Assembly: GCA_001830425.1 (NCBI GenBank)
Contig: MIAA01000016.1
Location: 52,253 to 103,883, forward strand
Source of the DNA: Rhodospirillales bacterium RIFCSPLOWO2_02_FULL_58_16
Lineage (GTDB): Bacteria > Pseudomonadota > Alphaproteobacteria > Rhodospirillales > 2-02-FULL-58-16
Direction: 5' to 3'
Length of the DNA stretch: 51,631 nucleotides
Part shown: piece by piece, positions 8,131 through 14,527 of the stretch
Layout of the letters: the number at the start of each line of letters is the position of its first letter
Numbering within the stretch: the first letter of the stretch is position 1
Notes under the pieces: model-generated
Seen by the model: the letters and a program-made list of their open reading frames with translations, nothing else
Told to the model about the DNA's origin: nothing
Databases searched by the model: none
Position numbers and translations under genes: made by a program

Positions 8131-8787
8131 ATGCTTTTGTTCGAGCTTGATAACGCCGGCGTACAATACAACGGCTCCCCGGCGCTCAGCGGCGTAACGC
8201 TGAAGATTCACCGGGGAGAAAAAATCGCCATAGTCGGGCCGAACGGCGCCGGCAAATCCTCTCTCCTCGGTCTCCTTTATGACCAGCATAAGGAGGAGAC
8301 TTCCTTGCTGCCCCAGGAGCTGGGACTGGTCAAGACGCTGTCGGTTTTTCACAACATCTTCATGGCGCGGCTGAATCGCCATTCGGTCTGGTACAATCTG
8401 TCAAACCTTGCTTTCCCCAAAAAGAAAGAAGTCGAGGCCATCCGCGAAGTGGTGCAACGGCTGCGCTTTGAAGACAAGCTGTTCACCCCGGCGGGCGAGC
8501 TTTCCGGCGGCCAGCAGCAACGCACCGCCGTCGGTCGCGCCCTATATCAGCACAGCCGCATCCTGCTCGGCGACGAGCCGCTTTCGGCGATTGATGAAAA
8601 ACAGGCGGGCGTCGTGCTGGACTGTCTGGTTAAAGAGCATGAAACAGTGGTTCTGGCTTTGCACGACGTGGATATGGCTCTCTCCTTCGCCGACCGCATC
8701 ATCGGCGTCAAGGCCGGCCGCATAGTCATGGACCAACCGACATCGGGCATGACCCGTTCCGACCTCGATGACGTCTTCCACCATTGA
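8131..8787 (+). CDS. ABC transporter ATP-binding protein (PhnC-like)
   Basis: ATPase subunit (218 residues) that powers the adjacent transporter. Walker A is GPNGAGKS near residue 36, the ABC signature is LSGGQQQR near 123, Walker B is ILLGDEP near 145, and the switch histidine is in ALHDVDMAL. The protein is slightly shorter than PhnC (about 250 residues), with a compact region between Walker A and the Q-loop. It starts 34 bp after the binding-protein stop and overlaps the permease gene by 20 bp, so the three subunits are one operon. Confidence 0.92.
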   Translation: MLLFELDNAGVQYNGSPALSGVTLKIHRGEKIAIVGPNGAGKSSLLGLLYDQHKEETSLLPQELGLVKTLSVFHNIFMARLNRHSVWYNLSNLAFPKKKEVEAIREVVQRLRFEDKLFTPAGELSGGQQQRTAVGRALYQHSRILLGDEPLSAIDEKQAGVVLDCLVKEHETVVLALHDVDMALSFADRIIGVKAGRIVMDQPTSGMTRSDLDDVFHH

Positions 8788-10282
8788 TCATGTAAATCGT
8801 CCGCCCCGACCGTTGGCGAGGGTCAGCCTCTCCTTCGTCGGCATCGCCGTCTTCTGCCTGATCGTCGGCGACGTGGAAATTTCCACCCTTGATCCGTGGG
8901 GAGAAATGGCCCGCATGGTGAAAGGCGTTTTCACGCCGGACTTCTTCGCCACCGAGCATCTGGGCGGCGCCATTCTCAATACCCTGTCCTTCGCCTTCAT
9001 CGGCGTCGTGTTGGGCAGCGCTTGCGGATTCGCCCTGTCCCTGATTTTCCGCTACCCGGCGGTGAGGTTTTTCTGCGCCTTCATCCGCGCCGTCCACGAG
9101 TTGTTCTGGGCGCTGATTTTCCTGCAAGCCTTCGGACTGACGCCGATCACCGGCATCCTGGCCATCGCCATTCCCTTCGCCGGCGCCTTCGCCAAGGTCT
9201 ATTCGGAGATAATAGAAGAAGCCGACGCTTCGCCGCTCAAGACAATCCCCAAGGGCAGCGGTTACGTCTCGACATTGTTTTACGCCCGCATTCCCGACAT
9301 ATGGACTCACTTCAAGACCTACACCATGTATCGTATGGAATGCGGCCTGCGCTCTTCCGCCGTGCTCGGCTTCGTCGGCCTGCCGACCATCGGCTTTCAT
9401 CTGGAAACGGCGTTCAGCAACGGCAACTATTCGGAAGTGTCGGCGCTGCTGTATCTGTTCTTCATCATCATCGCCTCAATGAGGCTGTGGATGCGCCCGA
9501 GGCTGTTGCCGGCATATCTGCTCGGCGCTTTTATAGTGTTGCCGGTAGGCGCCGATATCTCCATGACCAACGTGACGCGCTTCCTCACCCAGGATATCAT
9601 CCCCGGCCCCCTAAGGTGGGTTAATACAATAGACGGCAACGCGCTTGACAGCCTGGGCCATTGGGCATGGAACCTTCTGTACAGGGAAGCTTTGCCCGGC
9701 GTCGTCAACACGGTGCTGCTGACCATGATCGCCCTGGTCGGCGCCGGCATCCTGACCCTTGTTTTCTTCCCGCTGATTTCCAAAAAGTTCTTCGGTCGCC
9801 GCCGACGCGCCGTCGGCCACATATTCCTGGTGGTCGTGCGCTCGACTCCCGAGTACATCCTCGCCTATGTCTTTTTGCAGCTATGGGGGCCGTCCATGCT
9901 GCCCGCCATCGTCGCCCTGTCGCTGCACAACGGAGCCATCATCGGCCATTTAATCGGTCGCTACGCGGACGAGTTGCCGTTGCGCCCCGATGCGCCGAAA
10001 GGAATGAACCTTTACACCTACAATATAGTCCCCAGAGTTTACGGCCAGTTCATGGCTTTCCTCTTTTACCGCTGGGAGGTAATCATGCGCGAGACCGCCA
10101 TTCTCGGCATTCTCGGCATCAAGACGCTGGGCTTTTATGTGGACAGCGCCTTTACCGACATCCGCTTCGACCGCGCCCTGGCGTTGATCATCATCACCGC
10201 CCTGCTGAACATCGCCGTTGACCACATTTCCCGCATCGTGCGCGCCCGCCTGCGCTTGAAGACCAACCCGGATATAGTTTAA
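8768..10282 (+). CDS. ABC transporter permease, two fused PhnE-like domains
   Basis: Inner-membrane permease of 504 residues in which two PhnE-type modules are fused. Module 1 occupies residues ~20-240, with an EAA-like loop in YSEIIEEADASPLKTIPKGS. Module 2 occupies ~290-500, with the matching loop in GRYADELPLRPDAPKG. Single PhnE proteins are about 260 residues, so this one polypeptide probably supplies both halves of the channel. Several hydrophobic helices are evident (LSFVGIAVFCLIVGDVEI, LNTLSFAFIGVVLGSACG). The start lies within the end of the ATPase gene, and the stop directly abuts the next ATG. Confidence 0.9.
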   Translation: MTSSTIDHVNRPPRPLARVSLSFVGIAVFCLIVGDVEISTLDPWGEMARMVKGVFTPDFFATEHLGGAILNTLSFAFIGVVLGSACGFALSLIFRYPAVRFFCAFIRAVHELFWALIFLQAFGLTPITGILAIAIPFAGAFAKVYSEIIEEADASPLKTIPKGSGYVSTLFYARIPDIWTHFKTYTMYRMECGLRSSAVLGFVGLPTIGFHLETAFSNGNYSEVSALLYLFFIIIASMRLWMRPRLLPAYLLGAFIVLPVGADISMTNVTRFLTQDIIPGPLRWVNTIDGNALDSLGHWAWNLLYREALPGVVNTVLLTMIALVGAGILTLVFFPLISKKFFGRRRRAVGHIFLVVVRSTPEYILAYVFLQLWGPSMLPAIVALSLHNGAIIGHLIGRYADELPLRPDAPKGMNLYTYNIVPRVYGQFMAFLFYRWEVIMRETAILGILGIKTLGFYVDSAFTDIRFDRALALIIITALLNIAVDHISRIVRARLRLKTNPDIV

Positions 10283-10996
10283 ATGGACCTGTCCATCCTG
10301 TTTACGGCGTTCACAATAGGACTGTTGAGCAGCCTGCACTGCCTCGGCATGTGCGGCGGCATCGCCGGCGCCTTGACCATGAGTCTGCCTGACGAGATTC
10401 GTCGGGACCACAGGCAACTGCTTACCTATGCCGGCGCCTACAATCTGGGACGGCTTTGCAGCTATGCGATAGCCGGCGCCGTCGTCGGCGCTTTCGGCGC
10501 CGGTATTTTACAAGTATTCAGTCCGGGCTACGGTCGTTTGCTGTTAAGAGGACTCGGCTTCGCCGTGCTGTGCGGCATCGGGCTTTATGTGGCCGGGTGG
10601 TTCCCTGCTTACGCTTTGATCGAGGGCGTCGGAGCGCCGCTATGGCGGCGAATCGCGCCTCTCGGCAGCGGTTTATTGCCGGCGCGCAACCCCGGCCGAG
10701 CGCTTCTCTACGGCGCCGTTTGGGGATGGTTGCCATGCGGACTGATTTATTCCGCCCTGATTTTTGCCTTTGCCTCGGGAGACCCGGCGAAGGGGGCGCT
10801 GGTCATGATAGGCTTTGGTTCCGGCACGCTGCCGGTTATGATGGCCGCCGGACTGCTGTCGCGTTGGACCGTTTCCCTTGATCAAATGCCTCTTGTCCGC
10901 CGCCTTATCGGGCTGTCTATAATAGTCATGGCCTTGGCGAGTCAGTTTCTTTCGGGAAGTTTCGTCAATTTGTTTTGCGTCTATTTAGGGATATAA
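10283..10996 (+). CDS. TauE/SafE-like (DsbD_2 family) membrane protein
   Basis: A polytopic inner-membrane protein of 237 residues with about six hydrophobic segments. The N-terminal LLSSLHCLGMCGGIAGAL with two cysteines is the hallmark of the sulfite-exporter-like/UreH-like family, often found near cytochrome cbb3 maturation or metal-handling genes. A second conserved patch, GAVWGWLPCGLIYSAL, holds another cysteine. The role could be transport of a sulfur or metal compound or transmembrane thiol chemistry; the sequence alone does not decide. The ATG follows the permease stop without a gap, so it is probably part of the transporter operon, which may hint at sulfur- or selenium-type oxyanion handling. 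Confidence 0.85.
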   Translation: MDLSILFTAFTIGLLSSLHCLGMCGGIAGALTMSLPDEIRRDHRQLLTYAGAYNLGRLCSYAIAGAVVGAFGAGILQVFSPGYGRLLLRGLGFAVLCGIGLYVAGWFPAYALIEGVGAPLWRRIAPLGSGLLPARNPGRALLYGAVWGWLPCGLIYSALIFAFASGDPAKGALVMIGFGSGTLPVMMAAGLLSRWTVSLDQMPLVRRLIGLSIIVMALASQFLSGSFVNLFCVYLGI

Positions 10997-11006
10997 GGAG
11001 AATTTC

Positions 11007-11426
11007 ATGCCCCCGTTAAATGGTTCCAAGACGGCATTAAATCTGAAGAAGGCGTTCAGCGGCGAGGCTCAGGGGAACCGGCGTTACCTCTACTTCGCCC
11101 AGAAAGCCGATATTGAGGGACTCAACGATATCGCCTCGGTCTTTCGCTCAATCGCCGAAGGCGAAACCGGCCATGCCCATGGCCACCTTGAATTTCTCGA
11201 AGAAGCAGGCGATCCGACTACCGACATGCCCATCGGCGACACCAGGGATAATCTGGCGGCGGCAATTGCCGGCGAGACCTATGAATATGCCGAAATGTAC
11301 CCGGAGATGGCTAAAATCGCCAGAAATGAAGGGTTCGATGAAATAGCCGACTGGTTCGAAACGCTGGCCAAGGCCGAAAAATCACACGCCGGCCGCTTTC
11401 AGAAGGCGCTCAACACCCTGGAATAA
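11007..11426 (+). CDS. Rubrerythrin family diiron protein (no rubredoxin domain)
   Basis: A 139-residue ferritin-like diiron protein, likely a peroxide scavenger. The first ligand helix is seen in AFSGEAQGNRRYLYFAQKA, the second in SIAEGETGHAHGHLEF, the third in AAIAGETYEYAEMYPEMA and the fourth in TLAKAEKSHAGRF, giving the usual Glu/His set. The C-terminal rubredoxin (CxxC) domain of full rubrerythrins is missing, as in the erythrin-like short form. It has a strong ribosome-binding site (AAGGAG) ten bases after the TauE/SafE-like gene, so the two are likely co-transcribed. Confidence 0.93.
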   Translation: MPPLNGSKTALNLKKAFSGEAQGNRRYLYFAQKADIEGLNDIASVFRSIAEGETGHAHGHLEFLEEAGDPTTDMPIGDTRDNLAAAIAGETYEYAEMYPEMAKIARNEGFDEIADWFETLAKAEKSHAGRFQKALNTLE

Positions 11427-11437
11427 AAAACAGAGGA

Positions 11438-11950
11438 TCATTCTACTTTCTCGTCACGATGCACGCCCCAGAAATCAACTCGTCGCAACCAGCCCTTGTG
11501 ACCGCTGATATCTACCTTGCACCAGCCGGAATCTTCCGGGCATTCGAGAATTTGCCCGATGACGCCGACATCGGCCAGCGCCACAGGCGCGCTTTCAACC
11601 TTGGCTTCACGTCGAAGCGTGCGGGTATTGCCGGTAATAATGATGGTGCGCAGTCCCCCCACCATGCTCTGATGAACCCAGCCCTGGGCGCCCTGCCAAT
11701 CCCTGATTTTACGCCAGGTCAGATATTCGGCGATAACTTCCACCGGAAGTTTCTGGCGGAGATATACCCATTCCACCGGGTATTGAACGCCGGGGCCGGT
11801 GCGCAGGTTCACCTCGCCGGCGCGCAGACTGACAAATCGCGGCAATGGCAACCCGGAGCCTTCGGTTGCCAACGCCGCCGGGATGGCGAAAAAGGTCGCC
11901 ATAAGAAGAATAAAGACCAAAAACGACATGAATCGGCGGAAAAAAAACAT
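11438..11950 (-). CDS. Secreted SH3-domain protein
   Basis: A periplasmic protein of about 170 residues with bacterial SH3 repeats. The ATG at 11950 gives a signal peptide (MFFFRRFMSFLVFILLMATF, then cleavage after AALA). The SH3-like part starts at LRAGEVNLRTGPGVQYPVEW, and a second repeat contains QGWVHQSMV and GHKGWLRRVDFWG. Such proteins are common in alphaproteobacteria and are thought to bind cell-wall material; the exact role is unknown. An upstream in-frame start (12013) would add 21 residues in front of the signal peptide and is rejected. The gene is convergent with the rubrerythrin gene, 11 bp away; no clear terminator lies between them. Confidence 0.87.
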   Translation of the reverse strand: MFFFRRFMSFLVFILLMATFFAIPAALATEGSGLPLPRFVSLRAGEVNLRTGPGVQYPVEWVYLRQKLPVEVIAEYLTWRKIRDWQGAQGWVHQSMVGGLRTIIITGNTRTLRREAKVESAPVALADVGVIGQILECPEDSGWCKVDISGHKGWLRRVDFWGVHRDEKVE

Positions 11951-12020
11951 GGCAGGCCGTAAACCCTTAAAAGTCGGAACCGCATTCAAATCTAATAATA
12001 CCATCGGCCTCAATCATTTT

Positions 12021-12096
12021 CCCCTCCTTACCAAGGAGGGGTCAGGGGAGGTTGCTGCAAATACCCCCTCTAACTCCCCCTTGAAGCAAGGGGGAG
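12021..12096. repeat. Double-hairpin intergenic repeat
   Basis: Two perfect hairpins lie 32 nt apart. The first is CCCCTCCTT (12021-12029) with AAGGAGGGG (12033-12041); the second is CTCCCCCTTG (12074-12083) with CAAGGGGGAG (12087-12096). Each has a 3-nt loop. Elements of this composition are common dispersed intergenic repeats in proteobacteria. The second hairpin is followed by AATTTTTC on the plus strand and could terminate transcription, but no plus-strand gene ends just upstream. Confidence 0.65.
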
Positions 12097-12184
12097 AATT
12101 TTTCAGAGTAATTCTATAACAGACTAATACAGCAGATCATAATCCTACCATGAAATTATTATTGCCGACCGGTCGCTCTATCGT

Positions 12185-12247
12185 GTTCACGCCGTGAATC
12201 CCTCTTGACGTTCGTGACATGAACGCGGTAATGTTCGCCGCATGAAC
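12185..12247. promoter_or_regulatory. Array of three GTTC-N7-GAA(C/T) inverted repeats (operator candidate)
   Basis: Three sites with the same half-sites and the same 7-nt spacing lie at 12185-12199 (ending GAAT), 12210-12224 and 12233-12247 (both ending GAAC), with starts 25 and 23 bp apart. That is close to two helical turns, so bound dimers would sit on one face. The array overlaps the predicted promoter and ends ten bases before the first possible start codon of the winged-helix gene, the natural candidate for autoregulation. Confidence 0.55.
12205..12232 (+). promoter_or_regulatory. Possible sigma-70-type promoter for the regulator/antiterminator operon
   Basis: TTGACG (12205-12210) is followed after 16 bp by GGTAAT (12227-12232), a fair match to -35/-10 hexamers. 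The second and third GTTC-N7-GAAC sites overlap or flank it. The spacer upstream (11951-12257) otherwise holds only the double-hairpin repeat and the start region of the divergent SH3 gene. Confidence 0.4.
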
Positions 12248-12257
12248 GCCATCAGGC

Positions 12258-12929
12258 ATGGGCAGAAGCGTTGTGAGTAAGCCGAGACAATCATCCGGCG
12301 CATTAGGCAACGAGGCCGAGATTACTCTCGGCCTTTTGAACGCCATCTACGAAAACAGTTCGGTTACGCAGCGCTCGGCGGCGGTGGAGTTGGGAATTGC
12401 CCTCGGACTGGTTAACACCTACCTCAAACGGTGCGTCAAAAAGGGCTGGGTCAAGGTCGCCCAGGCGCCGGCTAACCGGTATCTATATTATCTTACCCCC
12501 CATGGATTCGCCGAGAAAAGCCAACTTACGCAGCAGTATTTATCCATATCCTTTAACTTCTTCCGCGATGCGCGCCGACAGTGTTCGGAACTGTTTGCCC
12601 TAAGCGTCGAGAACGGCTGGAGCCGCATAGCGTTGCACGGCGTCAGCGATCTGGCGGAAATCGCCACCTTGTGTGCGCGTGAATACTCTATATCGCTTAT
12701 TGCGGTAATTGACCCGACAAGCGCCGGCGGCAATGTCGGGGACATTCCCATAGTCAAAGATTTTCAGTCCGCCAAAAATGCCGGCGGCGGAATTGACGCA
12801 GTTATATTAACGGATTTGAACAACCCACAGGATGGATTTGATGCGCTGACGCGGCATTTGCCCGTTGAACGCATCCTTGCCCCCTCGATTCTTAATATTT
12901 CGCGCACCCCCCAAGTTTTAATGGAATAG
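12258..12929 (+). CDS. Winged-helix regulator with Rossmann-like C-terminal domain
   Basis: A 223-residue protein. Residues ~20-90 form a winged helix (ITLGLLNAIYENSSVTQRSA, then LGLVNTYLKRCVKKGWVKV as the likely recognition helix, then the wing RYLYYLTPHGF). From ~115 an alternating beta-alpha pattern follows (WSRIALHGVSDLAEIATLCA, LIAVIDPTSAGG, GIDAVILTDL). It resembles the nucleotide- or sugar-nucleotide-binding Rossmann domain of PglD or of methyltransferase C-termini. This suggests a ligand-sensing repressor or activator; the ligand is unknown. GTG at 12273, preceded by AGAAG, is an alternative start. The gene is 8 bp from the NusG paralogue and heads the glycan locus, so it probably controls it. 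Confidence 0.75.
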   Translation: MGRSVVSKPRQSSGALGNEAEITLGLLNAIYENSSVTQRSAAVELGIALGLVNTYLKRCVKKGWVKVAQAPANRYLYYLTPHGFAEKSQLTQQYLSISFNFFRDARRQCSELFALSVENGWSRIALHGVSDLAEIATLCAREYSISLIAVIDPTSAGGNVGDIPIVKDFQSAKNAGGGIDAVILTDLNNPQDGFDALTRHLPVERILAPSILNISRTPQVLME

Positions 12930-12937
12930 GTGAACCC

Positions 12938-13441
12938 ATGAACCAGTGGTATGTCGTTTACACCCACGCTAAAAGCGAAAAACAAGCCCTCTTGAATCTT
13001 CACCGCCAAGGGTTCTCGGCCTATCTTCCCCTTCACCTCAAGCGGCGCCGACACGCCAGACGCATCGACTGGGTGCCTTCCCCCCTGTTTCCCCGCTACC
13101 TTTTTGTCGAAATGGACATAAAGCAGACTTGTTGGCATGTCATCAACTCGACAATCGGCGTGATTCGCCTGTTCACTCAGGGCCATCTTCCCACGCCGGT
13201 GCCTACCGGCGTCGTCGAAGACATTCAAACCCACGAGGACGAGACAGGCATGGTTGTCTTGAACGCCGCCTGTTCCTTCAAGAAAGGCGACATGGTTCGA
13301 ATCACCGCCGGAGCGATGTACGATCATGTCGGTTTTTTTGATTGCGCCGATGATGACAAGCGGGTTGTTATCTTGTTGAATCTTCTTGGCCGTGAAGTAA
13401 AAGTCCGCCTTCCGGCGGCCACAGTCAGCGCCTGCGCATAG
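12938..13441 (+). CDS. NusG paralogue, RfaH/LoaP-like transcription antiterminator
   Basis: A 167-residue specialised NusG. The N-terminal NGN domain is clear (MNQWYVVYTHAKSEKQALL, then SPLFPRYLFVEMD), and the C-terminal KOW-type part holds FKKGDMVRITAGAMYDHVG and LLGREVKVRLP. Paralogues in front of long polysaccharide operons (RfaH, UpxY, TaA, LoaP) bind RNA polymerase and suppress premature termination. It is not the housekeeping nusG, because no secE or ribosomal genes are near. The 90 nt after its stop codon are highly structured and carry an ops-like element, which fits recruitment of this protein for the ~38 kb downstream. Whether its KOW refolds as in RfaH cannot be judged here. Confidence 0.9.
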   Translation: MNQWYVVYTHAKSEKQALLNLHRQGFSAYLPLHLKRRRHARRIDWVPSPLFPRYLFVEMDIKQTCWHVINSTIGVIRLFTQGHLPTPVPTGVVEDIQTHEDETGMVVLNAACSFKKGDMVRITAGAMYDHVGFFDCADDDKRVVILLNLLGREVKVRLPAATVSACA

Positions 13442-13518
13442 CCCCCGACAGGGGGGCGTCGGCAAAAAAGCAACGAGTTTTGCCGTCCGGGCGAATTCAC
13501 CCGGACTGCGGTAGCACG
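13441..13518 (+). promoter_or_regulatory. Structured leader with three hairpins and an ops-like element
   Basis: Three hairpins follow each other: GCCCCC (13441-13446) with GGGGGC (13452-13457); GGCAAAA (13461-13467) with TTTTGCC (13478-13484); and GTCCGGG (13485-13491) with CCCGGAC (13500-13506). The first competes with an alternative CCGAC/GTCGG pairing. Directly after hairpin 3 comes TGCGGTAGCACG (13507-13518), which shares the GCGGTAGC core with the enterobacterial ops site (GGCGGTAGCNTG). legB starts 13 nt later. The arrangement suits pausing and loading of the NusG paralogue. Confidence 0.55.
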
Positions 13519-13531
13519 AGCGGATTTTGCT

Positions 13532-14527
13532 TTGAAAAACCAAAAAGTTTTCATAACCGGCGCCGACGGCTTTATCGGCTCGCATTTGGCGGAGGCCTTG
13601 GTCAAAAGCGGCGCTGAGGTCACCGCCCTTGCCCTTTACAACTCCTTTGACAGCCATGGCTGGCTGGACGATACGGACCCGGAAATCCGCCGCTCCATGC
13701 GTTTGGTCAGAGGCGACGTGCGTGATTCTCATCAGATGATCGAATTGTGCAAAGGGCAAGACGCGGTCTTCCATCTGGCCGCCCTGATCGCTATCCCCTA
13801 TTCCTACGAAGCTCCGTCCAGCTATGTGCAAACCAATGTTCAGGGCGCCGTCAATGTATTGAAGGGAGCGCTTGACGCCGGGGCATCCCGCGTCATTTGC
13901 ACGTCCACCAGCGAAGTCTACGGCACCGCCCTTTTTACCCCCATTACCGAGGACCATCCCCTGCGGGGGCAGTCCCCTTATTCCGCCTCCAAGATCGCCG
14001 CCGATATGATGGCTGAGGCTTTCGCCCGCTCCTTCGCCTTGCCGGTAATCACCCTGCGCCCCTTCAACACATATGGCCCGCGCCAGAGCGAACGGGCGGT
14101 TATCAGCACGGTCATCCGCCAGGCGCTGGATTCTCGTTGCGACGCTATCCGACTGGGTGATTTATCGCCGTCCCGCGACTTTAATTATGTAAGCGACACC
14201 GTTTCGGCCTTCCTCAAGGCCGCCGAGCTGGATGACGGCAACACAGGCAAGACATTCAACGCCGGCAGCGGACGCATGGTCGCCATCGGCGACATGGTAA
14301 AAATGACGTGCGCCATCATCGGCTGCGACAAGCCGATCATTCAGGAAGAGGCGCGCAAACGCCCGGCCGACAGCGAGGTCATGGCCCTGATGGCCGATGC
14401 CGCCAAACTTAAAGAGGCATCGGGCTGGACGCCGTCCGTCTCCCTGGAGGAAGGACTGCGACGCACCATCGACTGGTGGCGCCCCCGCATGGACCGCGTA
14501 CGGGCAGATGCAAAGTATATGGTGTAG
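13532..14527 (+). CDS. legB: LegB-like NAD-dependent sugar-nucleotide 4,6-dehydratase
   Basis: An extended SDR of 331 residues that converts a nucleotide-linked GlcNAc to its 4-keto-6-deoxy form, the first committed step toward legionaminic acid. The cofactor motif TGADGFIGSH is at residues 9-18, and the catalytic YxxxK is in SPYSASKIAAD. The segments LYNSFDSHGWLDD and AALIAIPYSYEAP are typical of LegB rather than of PseB or RmlB. The start codon is TTG (13532) with a weak ribosome-binding site; no ATG is available upstream. It is the first structural gene after the leader. The next gene, legC, starts within its 3' end. Confidence 0.92.
   Translation: MKNQKVFITGADGFIGSHLAEALVKSGAEVTALALYNSFDSHGWLDDTDPEIRRSMRLVRGDVRDSHQMIELCKGQDAVFHLAALIAIPYSYEAPSSYVQTNVQGAVNVLKGALDAGASRVICTSTSEVYGTALFTPITEDHPLRGQSPYSASKIAADMMAEAFARSFALPVITLRPFNTYGPRQSERAVISTVIRQALDSRCDAIRLGDLSPSRDFNYVSDTVSAFLKAAELDDGNTGKTFNAGSGRMVAIGDMVKMTCAIIGCDKPIIQEEARKRPADSEVMALMADAAKLKEASGWTPSVSLEEGLRRTIDWWRPRMDRVRADAKYMV

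Noticed and set aside
12074-12101. Hairpin followed by AATTTTTC as a rho-independent terminator
   Set aside because: No plus-strand gene ends upstream; the hairpin is better explained as half of the double-hairpin intergenic repeat.
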